64,000 bases of DNA from Ardenticatenaceae bacterium (GTDB taxonomy: Bacteria; Chloroflexota; Anaerolineae; Promineifilales; Promineifilaceae), in contig JACKBN010000001.1 in assembly GCA_020634565.1 (NCBI GenBank), positions 496,001 to 560,000 of the forward strand. The letters are read 5' to 3'. Below the pieces are notes generated by a model. It saw only the letters and a list, made by a program, of their open reading frames with translations. It did not search any database and was not told the origin of the DNA. The translations under genes and the position numbers were made by a program. The number at the start of each line of letters is the position of its first letter. The stretch's first letter is position 1. Of this stretch, positions 8,016-16,472 are shown piece after piece.

Positions 8016-9203
8016 TCAGGTGGTGCGCATTCGATCGGTGAGCAGCATTTGGGGCAGTTCAGCAGGCACAAAGTTGGGATCGCGCCAGCGCGTAAATTTG
8101 ATGACATGACGGGCCACCCACCAACCAGCCCGGAAGAAACGGGGATATTTGAGAATATAGGCAAAGCGGGCCAACCAAACACGAATTTTCAACTGTTTGA
8201 ACAAGGTATGCTGGTTTAAGCGCGCTTTGTAGGTGCTAAAACTGAAATCTTGGCGAGCAAAAGCGTCTTCCAGGGCGTCGGCGGCAACTTCGCCGTAGCC
8301 CAGGGCAAAGGAAATCCCCTCACCCATCAGCGGGTCGGCTCCGGCGGCGTCGCCCACTAAAATGATGCGGGGCTGGGCGAAACGGCCGTCCTTATCCCAC
8401 CAGCGAATCGGATGCCCTTTCAGTTTGTAATCTGCTAAATCGCGGCCACGAGCAGCCATTTCATCCTGGAGCGTGGCTTTGAGGTCAGCTTTCGGCCGTT
8501 CAGGCCGGGCTCGACTGTCAAAAACGCCGCGATTCATGTATGGCTGTCCTTCCACGTAGCTGGGAAAATCCCAGTAGTAACCTTGCAATTGATGGTCGGT
8601 CATGGGGGTAAAGTCGAAGATGGCCACGCCGTCGCGAAATTCTGACTGAACGTGGGCATTTTCTGGGGTGAGCACTTCGATGAGGCGCGCCACACGAGAA
8701 TCATCTTCCCACTTGAGGCGGCGGCGCACAAAGCTGCGGGAGCCATCGGCAGCCACCACCGTTTTGGCGTGGAAGGTGGTTTTTTCGGTGATCACTTCCA
8801 CATAATCTTCGTAGGGGACGATGTCTGTAACAGCTTCGCCCTGCCGCACGGTGACGCCAAGGGATTCGGCCGTTTTTACCAGCCAATGGTCAAATTCATC
8901 ACGCCGCACGATGCGGAAAACGGGATTGCCAAAGAAGGAGTAGCTCTGATCCTCATAAAACAGGCGTACTTCGCGAACTTCAAAATTTTTGGGCTCAAAA
9001 GGTAGGCCCAACCGCGCCAAAATATTTTGGCCGATATGGGTGACACCGCCACCGCACAGTTTTTCACGCGGGTGAACTGCTTTATCCACCACGACAATGC
9101 GTTTAGCCCAGGCTGGATTGTTTTTGACTAAATGTAATGCGGTTGATGTTCCTGACGGCCCCGACCCCACGATCAAAATATCGACATTTTGAATCTCCGC
9201 CAT
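8016..9203 (-). CDS. Geranylgeranyl-reductase-family FAD-dependent oxidoreductase
   Basis: A flavoprotein of the geranylgeranyl reductase/ChlP-like superfamily, which saturates double bonds in isoprenoid chains of lipids, quinones or pigments. The N-terminal dinucleotide motif DILIVGSGPSGTSTALHL is at residues 8-25. The family motif REKLCGGGVTHIGQ follows at about 46, and the second FAD motif VGDAAGADPLMGEGISFALG near 287. The length of 395 residues is normal. GGAGAAA immediately precedes the ATG. The gene is alone between two terminator- or repeat-bearing gaps. No chlorophyll gene is visible, so a menaquinone side chain or membrane lipid is the likelier substrate; this is inference. Confidence 0.85.
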   Translation of the reverse strand: MAEIQNVDILIVGSGPSGTSTALHLVKNNPAWAKRIVVVDKAVHPREKLCGGGVTHIGQNILARLGLPFEPKNFEVREVRLFYEDQSYSFFGNPVFRIVRRDEFDHWLVKTAESLGVTVRQGEAVTDIVPYEDYVEVITEKTTFHAKTVVAADGSRSFVRRRLKWEDDSRVARLIEVLTPENAHVQSEFRDGVAIFDFTPMTDHQLQGYYWDFPSYVEGQPYMNRGVFDSRARPERPKADLKATLQDEMAARGRDLADYKLKGHPIRWWDKDGRFAQPRIILVGDAAGADPLMGEGISFALGYGEVAADALEDAFARQDFSFSTYKARLNQHTLFKQLKIRVWLARFAYILKYPRFFRAGWWVARHVIKFTRWRDPNFVPAELPQMLLTDRMRTT

Positions 9204-9230
9204 TTTCTCCTTCTGCCTCCACTTCGCTAT

Positions 9231-9300
9231 CCGTAATCGGTTTTCGGTGAACGGTAATCAGTCAAAAACCGATTACCGTTCACCGTTTACGGTTCACTGA
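9231..9300. repeat. CGGTAATC-type palindrome between the amidase and flavoprotein genes
   Basis: The arms CGGTGAACGGTAATC (9245-9259) and GATTACCGTTCACCG (9271-9285) are perfectly complementary over 15 bp, and shorter copies of the same words surround them. A sister element lies at 47811-47874, downstream of the lipoprotein gene. Confidence 0.75.
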
Positions 9301-11619
9301 TTACTTTGTAATCAATGGTAGCATTATAGCATGGGGCAGCGGAATTGCCTGTTCGGTGCCGAGGTCGGCAGCGGGTGTGCTGGCCGGTTGGCTGTTGCCC
9401 GCAACATCTTTGGCCAGGATTTGGAATTCATAAAATTGGGCCGGATCAGGCGGGGTGAAGAAGCCACTAACGGCCGTTGTGTCTGTAAGCCAGGTGGTCC
9501 AATCCATCTCACCCTGGGCACGATAGGCCAGGGTAAACCCAGCTAAACCGGAGAGGTTATCGCTGCCGCTCCACTGCACCAGAAAATCGTCGGTGGGCAT
9601 TTGGTAAACGGCCGTAATCGTTGAAGTCGGCACCGTCGTATCAATGCCAAACTGGATCACCGGCGTATTTAGCGTTTCTAAGGTGTCATCGGTGTGTTTG
9701 ACAACGGCCGTTGCCTGCCAGTACAGCGCCGGTTGTTCAGCGCCAAAATCGTGGCTGTGGTTGAGAACGGCCGTGTTCCACGTTTGCGACACCAGTTGGT
9801 TGCTCTGCGCCGCATCGGTGCTGACGGTGAAGGTCGTGGTGAGTACCTGACTGGTGGTGGTGATAATCTCCCAGCTAAAGTCCACTTGCGTATCGTTCAG
9901 CCAACTGCCTGCGGCGGGCGCAATCGGATTCATTTCATCCGGCGGCGGCGACATCTTTAGCAGGCGCAAGCCGTCGAACCAAAGACCCAAATCGGAATCG
10001 GTGGTGGTGAGATCGTCCAGATAGACGTAATTGTCCGTTCCCGCCGTCAGGTCAAATTCGCCCAAGGTGAGCCATTGGCCCAGACTGGCTTGCTGGCTGG
10101 CCACCACGGTCGTCACGCCATTGGCATGATGCACCTCGTAGGTGGCCCCGTCGGTTTCTGACTTACCGGTGGAGCAGTAAGGGATGTACATTTGGATGAG
10201 GTAACGGCCGTTTTCCGGCACCACGGGCCGCCAGATGCCCCAATTGGCGCTTTCGGCTGGATTCATGGTGGAAAACGTGTAGTAGCTGTGCAGATTATGA
10301 CCGCATTCGTTACCGCCTTCGTACCAACTGGCTGCGCTTTTGGTGAACTGCGCGCTATCTTCATTGGTGTACAAATGTTCATCGACGGTGCCAACATTGG
10401 CGGCAACCTGATCGCGCAGCCAGGGCAGCAGTTGGTGTGCCTGGTCGCCTGGACATTCGGTGGTGCCGTACACGTCACGATGGCCCATCAAGTTGGGACG
10501 GCCACCTTCAACGTAAGGCATTGTGGCATCCGATTCATACACATTGATGTTCCGCTGATCGGCCTTCCAGGAGAGCAGTTCCACCAATGAATTACGCATG
10601 GCGGTTGGCGGGGCAATGCCGGGCAGACCAGGATAATCCACCGCGGTAAACGTGCCGATGAGCGAAACGCCCATGCTGCCCGTGTTGGCTCCGGAAGCAT
10701 GCGTACCGACCACATCCAGATTGAGGTAATCCTGGTTCATGTGCCCTTCGTAGATGAGACCGTTTTGGTCGATGAGGTAGTTGTAGCCGATGTCGCCCCA
10801 GCCGCGGCAGCTGGTGCAGCTATCGGAGGCGGGATAGGTGTGGAAGGCCCAAATGGCGCGCACGGTAGCGGCCCAGTTGCTGCTGGTATTGCTGGAAACA
10901 GTGTGATGCACAATCATGTGGCTGGCGTCGTCGTAGGCCAGACCGGCGGTGTAATCACAATCGACCGAGGTACACCACACTTCCCGGCTGATGACGGTGG
11001 GACGCGGGTAGGCCGTGCCATCTGGCTTGCTGCCGTTGGCGGCGTCCAATGCCGCCTGGCGAGCTAGCAGTTCTTCGGCGGTGGGACCAGCCGTGGTGTC
11101 GATGAAGGTGAAGCTGATGCTGTGTAGTTCGGGGGATACGGCCGTATCGAACCGGCCAAAACTGACGCTAAACTGAATCGTATCGTGCGTCTCGTCGGCT
11201 TCCGGCACGGTGATCATGTCGCTCAGGTTTTCGTGATCTTCTTCATCAACCAGATCGACGTGGGTTTCCAGATGGAACCATTCAGACCAGTTATTACTGC
11301 CCTGCCGCGTGCGCACCTGGATTGCCAGGCTGGTATCGGCGGGCACATCGGCCTCCCAACTGGTGACCAGGGCATTGAAGTTGATTGGGGTGTAGATGGG
11401 ATCGGAGGTGTAAACGGCCGTCACTGCCGTCCCATCGAGCGTGAGACCTGTGCTGGAAACGGCCGTGCCGTCGCCACTTCCTTGGGCAAAATCTTCAGCC
11501 TGCCAGGTAACGCTTTCCATGATCGGGGCAGCGGCAGTGGATTTGGTTTGGGGCCAGCTAACGGCCACCAAAAGGGTAAACAAACCAAGTAAAAATAATG
11601 TTTTTGCAGTTTGGTACAT
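9301..11619 (-). CDS. Secreted N-acetylmuramoyl-L-alanine amidase with PGRP domain
   Basis: An exported peptidoglycan amidase-like protein. The start at 11619 has GCAGGAG six bases upstream and gives a signal peptide (MYQTAKTLFLLGLFTLLVAV). A beta-rich N-terminal region of about 200 residues precedes a peptidoglycan-recognition/amidase_2 domain at roughly 210-420. That domain carries the zinc ligands in MIVHHTVSS, MGHRDVYG and TECPGD, and the PGRP signature GWGDIGYNYLID. The C-terminal half holds further beta-sandwich-like repeats. The protein ends AIMLPLITK, an LPL-x-x-K/R tail also seen on the FG-GAP protein at 12163. It is predicted to cleave the amide between muramic acid and L-alanine. 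ACGGCCGT occurs about nine times in the gene. Confidence 0.87.
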   Translation of the reverse strand: MYQTAKTLFLLGLFTLLVAVSWPQTKSTAAAPIMESVTWQAEDFAQGSGDGTAVSSTGLTLDGTAVTAVYTSDPIYTPINFNALVTSWEADVPADTSLAIQVRTRQGSNNWSEWFHLETHVDLVDEEDHENLSDMITVPEADETHDTIQFSVSFGRFDTAVSPELHSISFTFIDTTAGPTAEELLARQAALDAANGSKPDGTAYPRPTVISREVWCTSVDCDYTAGLAYDDASHMIVHHTVSSNTSSNWAATVRAIWAFHTYPASDSCTSCRGWGDIGYNYLIDQNGLIYEGHMNQDYLNLDVVGTHASGANTGSMGVSLIGTFTAVDYPGLPGIAPPTAMRNSLVELLSWKADQRNINVYESDATMPYVEGGRPNLMGHRDVYGTTECPGDQAHQLLPWLRDQVAANVGTVDEHLYTNEDSAQFTKSAASWYEGGNECGHNLHSYYTFSTMNPAESANWGIWRPVVPENGRYLIQMYIPYCSTGKSETDGATYEVHHANGVTTVVASQQASLGQWLTLGEFDLTAGTDNYVYLDDLTTTDSDLGLWFDGLRLLKMSPPPDEMNPIAPAAGSWLNDTQVDFSWEIITTTSQVLTTTFTVSTDAAQSNQLVSQTWNTAVLNHSHDFGAEQPALYWQATAVVKHTDDTLETLNTPVIQFGIDTTVPTSTITAVYQMPTDDFLVQWSGSDNLSGLAGFTLAYRAQGEMDWTTWLTDTTAVSGFFTPPDPAQFYEFQILAKDVAGNSQPASTPAADLGTEQAIPLPHAIMLPLITK

Positions 11620-11819
11620 CGTATACTCCTGCAAGGATGGATTGACTACTAACTTTCTCTCTCAGCAACAGCATCTTAGCAACGGCCGTTAAAAAGCGTG
11701 GTATAGAAAGGGTGAATTTTAGATAAGGATAGGGTGAATGCTGGGGCGAGTGGTGTGGTAAAATTACGGCCGTATCTGGTCCAAAGTTCAGGCTGCTGCT
11801 CTGGAGGGTTCCCTAAAAA

Positions 11820-12152
11820 ATGAGTTTACGCACACAATTAAAAGCAGATTTGCGCCACGCCATGAAAGCGCGCCAAAAAGAGGCCGTCACTGCCCTGCGC
11901 ATCCTGTTGGCCGCCATTGATAATGCAGAAGCTGTGCAAACAGACACCTCGTTTGTGCCGGTGGCGGGCCGCACCAAAGATGTGCCGCGTAAGCTGTTAA
12001 CCGAGGCGCACATCCAGCAAATTCTACAGGCGGAAGCAGCCAAACAGCACGAGGCGTTGGCCGAGTACGAACGTTTGGGCCAAGAGGAAGCTGCCCAGCA
12101 AATACGGGCTGAACTGGCGGTCATGTCCAAGTATCTCGACGCTAAACCATAA
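11820..12152 (+). CDS. Short GatB/YqeY-domain protein
   Basis: The N-terminus MSLRTQLKADLRHAMKARQ is typical of YqeY, a small helical protein related to the tail of the GatB amidotransferase subunit; its role is poorly defined. Known YqeY proteins have about 148 residues. This one stops after 110, just past AELAVMSKYL, where the family normally continues into its second helical domain. No continuation was seen in the following sequence, which starts another gene after ten bases. A GGAGGG site lies upstream. It is either a natural short form or a truncation. Confidence 0.75.
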   Translation: MSLRTQLKADLRHAMKARQKEAVTALRILLAAIDNAEAVQTDTSFVPVAGRTKDVPRKLLTEAHIQQILQAEAAKQHEALAEYERLGQEEAAQQIRAELAVMSKYLDAKP

Positions 12153-12162
12153 GGAGCCTCTC

Positions 12163-13611
12163 TTGAAAAAGTCACTCCTAACGCTCACAACCGTCTTTTT
12201 TATGTCAACTTTTGCAATTTTAGCCTTGTTTGCCAACTTAGAGGCAACGGTCTGGGCAGAGGTTGTGGAAGATACGGCCGTTTCTGCCGCCACCACCATC
12301 TTCACCCGCACCCAAACCATCGGCAACAGCGCCAGCTTTGGCGTCGCCCTGGGCGATCTGGACGACGACGGTGACCTGGATGCCTTTACCGCCAACGTGC
12401 TTTTTGAAATGGCACCCAGCAACAGCAACAAAATCTGGCTCAACAACGGCAGTGGCCAGTTCACCGACAGCGGCCAATCGTTGGGAAGTGAAGACAGCTA
12501 TGCAGTCGCGCTAGGCGATTTGGACGGCGACGATGATCTAGACGCCTTTGTCGCCAACGACGGAGCCAACACCGTCTGGCTGAATGATGGGGAAGGCAAC
12601 TTCAGCAACAGTGGTCAATCATTGGGCATGAACGCCAGCCGCACGGTATTGCTCGGCGATGTAAACCAGGATGGCAGCCTGGATGCCTATGTCGCCAACG
12701 TGGGTGCGCCAAACATCCTCTGGCTCAACGATGGCAACGGGCTGTTTAGCCAAAGCCCGCAAGCCCTCGGTAACCAGGACAGCTACAGCGCTGCCTTTGG
12801 TGATCTGGACGGCGATTGCGATTTGGACTTGTTTGTAACCAATTACAGCCCAACCCTGGCTAACGAAGTCTGGCTAAATGACGGCACGGGCCAGTTTAGC
12901 GACAGTGGGCAGCGGCTGGGCAGTGCACCCAGCTACACCCCCGTTTTGGGCGATTTTGACCGGGATGGCGATCTAGACGCCTACGTCGCCAACGCCAACA
13001 GCGACGAACTGTGGCTCAACAACGGAGACGCCACTTTTCAACTCAGCAGCCAAAGCCTGGATACGGACAGCGGCTTTGGCGCAGCCACGGCCGATTTTGA
13101 TGCCGATGGCGATCTGGACATTTTCCTACCTATCTACTCCGGCGAGAATGGCGTCCACCTCTTGCTTAACGACGGCACAGGCCAGTTCGATGAACGCGTC
13201 AATATCCTGGAAACAGACGCCGCCAACTTCTTTGTGGCCTTGGGGGATTTGACTGGCAATGCTCAACCTGATGCGTTTGTCACCAGCATTTTTCATACGG
13301 ATGGCAGCGGCATCTGGTTAAACCAACTCAGCAGCACACCAACAATCAGCGTAACGCACAGCAGCCCAACTTATCTGGGTGTGCCCATTGTGTTTACAGC
13401 AACAGGCAGCAGTGATCCTACCGCAACATACCAGTGGGATTTCGGCGATGGCAGCAGCGGCGAGGGTGCCGTAGTGCAGCATGCTTACCAACGATGTGGA
13501 GAATTTACGGCCGTTGTAACCACCACCAACCAAATTCAAATGGAAATCGCCACAATTACCATTCCTCTTACCCAGGCAGAGTCTTTGTTCCTGCCCTTGT
13601 TGTGGCGATAA
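12163..13611 (+). CDS. Secreted FG-GAP/VCBS repeat protein with PKD domain
   Basis: A TTG start with AAGGAG seven bases upstream gives a signal peptide (first 30 residues). About seven beta-propeller repeats of the VCBS/FG-GAP type follow, each with an acidic calcium loop such as GDLDDDGDLDAF, GDLDGDDDLDAF and ADFDADGDLDIF, and the recurrent words VWLNDG and GQFSDSGQ. A PKD-like domain (PTATYQWDFGDGSSGEGA) lies near residue 420. The end is AESLFLPLLWR, a possible C-terminal sorting tail. The protein is probably extracellular and used for adhesion or binding; no catalytic motif is visible. It starts ten bases after yqeY, so the two may be cotranscribed, without evident functional link. Confidence 0.85.
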   Translation: MKKSLLTLTTVFFMSTFAILALFANLEATVWAEVVEDTAVSAATTIFTRTQTIGNSASFGVALGDLDDDGDLDAFTANVLFEMAPSNSNKIWLNNGSGQFTDSGQSLGSEDSYAVALGDLDGDDDLDAFVANDGANTVWLNDGEGNFSNSGQSLGMNASRTVLLGDVNQDGSLDAYVANVGAPNILWLNDGNGLFSQSPQALGNQDSYSAAFGDLDGDCDLDLFVTNYSPTLANEVWLNDGTGQFSDSGQRLGSAPSYTPVLGDFDRDGDLDAYVANANSDELWLNNGDATFQLSSQSLDTDSGFGAATADFDADGDLDIFLPIYSGENGVHLLLNDGTGQFDERVNILETDAANFFVALGDLTGNAQPDAFVTSIFHTDGSGIWLNQLSSTPTISVTHSSPTYLGVPIVFTATGSSDPTATYQWDFGDGSSGEGAVVQHAYQRCGEFTAVVTTTNQIQMEIATITIPLTQAESLFLPLLWR

Positions 13612-13650
13612 AATACGGCCATCTCTGTAAAATATTTTAGAAAGGACACA

Positions 13651-14148
13651 ATGGATCAACTCGATCAAGAAACCATCAAGCAAAAACAGAAAACGGCCGT
13701 AAACCAACTGACGGTTCGGGCTTTCATGGTGGGCAGCGGCATCGGCGGGCTGTTCTTTTTCGTCGGGATTGTCATGCTCATCTTCAGCATTTCCCTTTCC
13801 AGCACCTTGCTCGGTTTGGCTTTCCTTGGCTTTGGCCTGCTGTTTGGAGCCATGAGCCTGTTGCGCGCCTGGCAAATGCGCAGCTGGCCGCTGTTATTGG
13901 TTCAAGCCACCGTGTTAGAAAAGCGCCAGGTCAGCTTTCGCGGCACCCGTTATTACCTGCACCTCAAGGTGCTACAGGCCGAATCAATGTCTGCAAACGG
14001 CCGTTCCCCATCGGCCCAACCACTCGAACCAGAACTGGATTATATGACCAGCCTCACCCTCTTCAACCAAACACAAGAAGGCGAAACAGCCCAATTCATC
14101 TGCCTACCCAAAGCCAAACAAATCCTCGAACGGATTCAAGCTATTTAG
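13651..14148 (+). CDS. Small membrane protein of unknown function
   Basis: A 165-residue protein with an N-terminal cytoplasmic segment, then two adjacent membrane helices (about residues 25-48 and 50-70: GSGIGGLFFFVGIVMLIFSI, then LLGLAFLGFGLLFGAMSLL), and a soluble C-terminal domain rich in beta-type sequence. AAAGGA lies before the ATG. The layout recalls DUF3592-like proteins, but I cannot assign the family. ACGGCCGT occurs twice. Confidence 0.7.
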   Translation: MDQLDQETIKQKQKTAVNQLTVRAFMVGSGIGGLFFFVGIVMLIFSISLSSTLLGLAFLGFGLLFGAMSLLRAWQMRSWPLLLVQATVLEKRQVSFRGTRYYLHLKVLQAESMSANGRSPSAQPLEPELDYMTSLTLFNQTQEGETAQFICLPKAKQILERIQAI

Positions 14149-14196
14149 GAAAACCGGTTCTTGTGTTAAGCCGCTAACATTCGTATGATTTAACCC

Positions 14197-16398
14197 ATGC
14201 GTGATTCCAGACTCAAGTGGGGCCTCATTTTTCTCTTTGTTTTGTGGTTATTTTACGGACTAAGCGCCTATTACGTGGTGCAAAAACCGTTCAGCGTGCC
14301 GCAATTAGTCGCCCTGCTAGAAAATCCGGCTGCGTGGCTGACGCTCGATTTTGCCTGGTCATCTGTGGGGCGCTCGCTGCTGGATGTGGCTACGGCCGTT
14401 CTCATCAACCTCACCGCCTGGGGCATAGGCACCACCCTGCTCAGTTACACAAAATTGAAGATGGATGGCTTGGAAACGGCCGTTTTCGGCACAGCTCTGG
14501 GTTTTGGCGTGTTGGGGCTGTGGGTCTTCTTCCTCGGCCTCATCGGCGGCTTCACATCCACTGCTTTCTGGGGCACGATGGGCGTCGCCCTTGCCATCAC
14601 CCTCTGGCAAATCTTCAAAAATGGGACGCAGATAAACGCAGATGACGCTGATTCCTCAAAATCTCTGCGTTCTCCGCGTCCTTTGCGGTTAAATCTCCCC
14701 ACGCGCGGCATCACAATTTACCTGCTCATCGTCCTCAGCCTAGCACTCGTCATCGCTCTGCTGCCCCCCACCGATTGGGACGGCCTGTTCTACCACCTCA
14801 AAGGCCCCAAGCTCTATCTAGAGGCCGGACGCATCGTTGGCGGCATCGACATTCCCCACCTTAGCTTCCCAGCCCTGTTCGAGATGCTATTTACCCTAGC
14901 AATGGGTTTGCGCGGTGACATCGCCGCCAAGCTGCTCCACTTCAGCTTCATCCCCTGGCTGATGGCCCTTGTCTATCTCATTTCAAATAATTTTTTTGCC
15001 ACAGAGAGCACAGAGGAAAAAGAGAACCCCTCTAAAGTCTCTGTGTCCTCTGTGGCCAATAAAAAAAGTGGTTGGACGGCCGTTCTCGTTCTCATCTCCA
15101 TGCCCATGGTGCTCAACTTGGGGGCGCAAGCGTATAACGATCTACCGCTGGCCTTCTACCAGGTCGCCGCGCTGGTTGCCCTGCTGCGCTGGCGACAAAA
15201 CGAGCAAACCGGCTGGCTCATCCTCAGCGGCCTCTTTGCCGGGCTGGCGATGGGCCTCAAATACACCAGCTTTGTCGCCCCGCTGCTGCTAGCAGGCACC
15301 GTCGTCTGGCACTACTGGCGTCACGAAAAGCAAACCAACCCACAATCGCCATCAACCCAACCTCTGCGCCTTTGCGCCTTTGCGTTAAAAAAATCACTAA
15401 AGCCACTTCTCATCCTCACAGCCGCCACCACCCTCATCGCCCTGCCCTGGTACCTCAAAAATTGGGCATTCACCGGCAACCCGGTCTACCCGTTCGCTTT
15501 CGGCGGCCAATTTTGGGACGATTTTCGCGCTGCCGCCTACGCAGGCACCGGTACGGGCCTCGGCTTCGACCCGATTGCCCTGCTCCGTCTGCCTCACGAC
15601 CTCATCTTGGGCCTCAATGATGCCAGCCAGGATGGCCAACCGGGGCCGCTGTTTCTCATCTTTTTGCCAGCGGTGCTGGTTTATGCGTTTACGAAATGGA
15701 AGAAAGATAGTGGTGTGGAACGGCCGTTCAACCTCCTGCTCGTTTTTGTCTTAGCCCAATACCTTTTCTGGGTCTGGGGCGTCATCTTCTCCGCTGGGCT
15801 CTGGCAAAGCCGCCTACTGCTGCCCGCCTTCGTCGCCCTCAGCCCCATCATCGCCTGGATTTTCGACGATTTGGCTCGCTGGGATCATCCCCAATTTTCG
15901 CTGCGCCGCTTTGTGCGACTGGTCATCATCCTCGCCCTCGCCTTTAACCTGGTTGGCCAACTGCTCAACTGGCTGCCCGGCGCCCCCCTCACTTACGTCG
16001 TGGGCAGCGCCAGCCGGGATGAAATTCTCACTCATTGGCTGGGCAACCATTACACCACTATGCAGGCCATCAACGAACAAACGCCGGACGACGGCGTCGT
16101 CCTCTTTTTGTACGAACCGCGCAGCTACTATTGCGATCGCGACTGCCGTCCCGACTCCATTTTGGACACGCTCGCCCATCTAGAATATTTACATAACGAT
16201 GCAAATGGCATTACGCAAGCGTGGCAAGAAGCAGGCATCAGCCACATTTTGCTCTTTGAAACCGGCTACGAGTTCATCCGCGAGCAGCAAATGGACTGGA
16301 TCTCGCCGCAAAACACCCACCTCATGGACGATCTCACCGCCGCCCACCTTCAACTCGTCGCCGATTGGGGTGATTACCAACTGTACGAACTAAAATAA
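14197..16398 (+). CDS. Polytopic glycosyltransferase-like membrane protein with in-frame repeat insertions
   Basis: A 733-residue protein with about eleven membrane segments and a periplasmic-type loop after the first helices (LLPPTDWDGLFYHLKGPKL), as in GT39/PMT-like glycosyltransferases that use polyprenyl-phosphate sugars. A soluble C-terminal segment (about 610-733) contains DDGVVLFLYEPRSYYCDRDC. Three stretches look like repeats read through: residues near 143-168 (14624-14694), 267-288 (14997-15060) and 389-401 (15361-15392). Their DNA matches dispersed palindromes found in intergenic gaps, and each falls in a loop between hydrophobic segments. It is the first of three such membrane proteins in a row. 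Sugar and acceptor are unknown. Confidence 0.75.
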   Translation: MRDSRLKWGLIFLFVLWLFYGLSAYYVVQKPFSVPQLVALLENPAAWLTLDFAWSSVGRSLLDVATAVLINLTAWGIGTTLLSYTKLKMDGLETAVFGTALGFGVLGLWVFFLGLIGGFTSTAFWGTMGVALAITLWQIFKNGTQINADDADSSKSLRSPRPLRLNLPTRGITIYLLIVLSLALVIALLPPTDWDGLFYHLKGPKLYLEAGRIVGGIDIPHLSFPALFEMLFTLAMGLRGDIAAKLLHFSFIPWLMALVYLISNNFFATESTEEKENPSKVSVSSVANKKSGWTAVLVLISMPMVLNLGAQAYNDLPLAFYQVAALVALLRWRQNEQTGWLILSGLFAGLAMGLKYTSFVAPLLLAGTVVWHYWRHEKQTNPQSPSTQPLRLCAFALKKSLKPLLILTAATTLIALPWYLKNWAFTGNPVYPFAFGGQFWDDFRAAAYAGTGTGLGFDPIALLRLPHDLILGLNDASQDGQPGPLFLIFLPAVLVYAFTKWKKDSGVERPFNLLLVFVLAQYLFWVWGVIFSAGLWQSRLLLPAFVALSPIIAWIFDDLARWDHPQFSLRRFVRLVIILALAFNLVGQLLNWLPGAPLTYVVGSASRDEILTHWLGNHYTTMQAINEQTPDDGVVLFLYEPRSYYCDRDCRPDSILDTLAHLEYLHNDANGITQAWQEAGISHILLFETGYEFIREQQMDWISPQNTHLMDDLTAAHLQLVADWGDYQLYELK
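14624..14694. repeat. Repeat element read in frame within a glycosyltransferase gene (ACGCAGAT/CTGCGT type)
   Basis: GACGCAGATAAACGCAGAT at the left and ATCTCTGCGTTCTCCGCGTC at the right form a loose palindrome. The right half resembles the right arm of the intergenic element at 1240-1258. It encodes a hydrophilic segment between two membrane helices. Confidence 0.6.
14997..15060. repeat. CACAGAG-type palindrome read in frame within the same gene
   Basis: Very similar to the intergenic element at 53108-53172: left arm TTGCCACAGAGAGCACAGAG, spacer with AAAAAGAGAA, right arm TCTCTGTGTCCTCTGTGGCC. It stays open in the reading frame and encodes a Ser/Thr/Glu/Lys-rich loop. Confidence 0.8.
15361..15392. 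repeat. Partial CTGCGCCTTTGCG repeat read in frame
   Basis: CCTCTGCGCCTTTGCGCC followed by TTTGCGTTAAAAAAA resembles the right arm of the ACGCAG/CTGCG element family, without a matching left arm. It encodes the segment LRLCAFALKKS between two membrane helices. Confidence 0.45.
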
Positions 16399-16406
16399 TA
16401 CACATC

Positions 16407-16464
16407 GTAGGGGCAGACCCCCGTGTCTGCCCTTTTTGGGGTACCCACGGAGGGGCACCCCTAC
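16407..16464. repeat. GTAGGGGCAGACCC palindrome between two glycosyltransferase-like genes
   Basis: GGGCAGAC/GTCTGCCC forms an inner stem, and GTAGGGG at the left with CCCCTAC at the right forms outer arms. It fills nearly the whole gap before the next start at 16473. Confidence 0.65.
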
Positions 16465-16472
16465 ACAACCTT

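Noticed and set aside
9245..9285. Perfect 15-bp inverted repeat considered as an integration site or phage operator.
   Set aside because: No integrase or tRNA is nearby, and a sister palindrome occurs at 47811, so it is better explained as a dispersed repeat.
12301..13310. Repeated DNA in the FG-GAP gene considered as an independent repeat element.
   Set aside because: It reflects protein repeats with calcium loops, not DNA-level identity.
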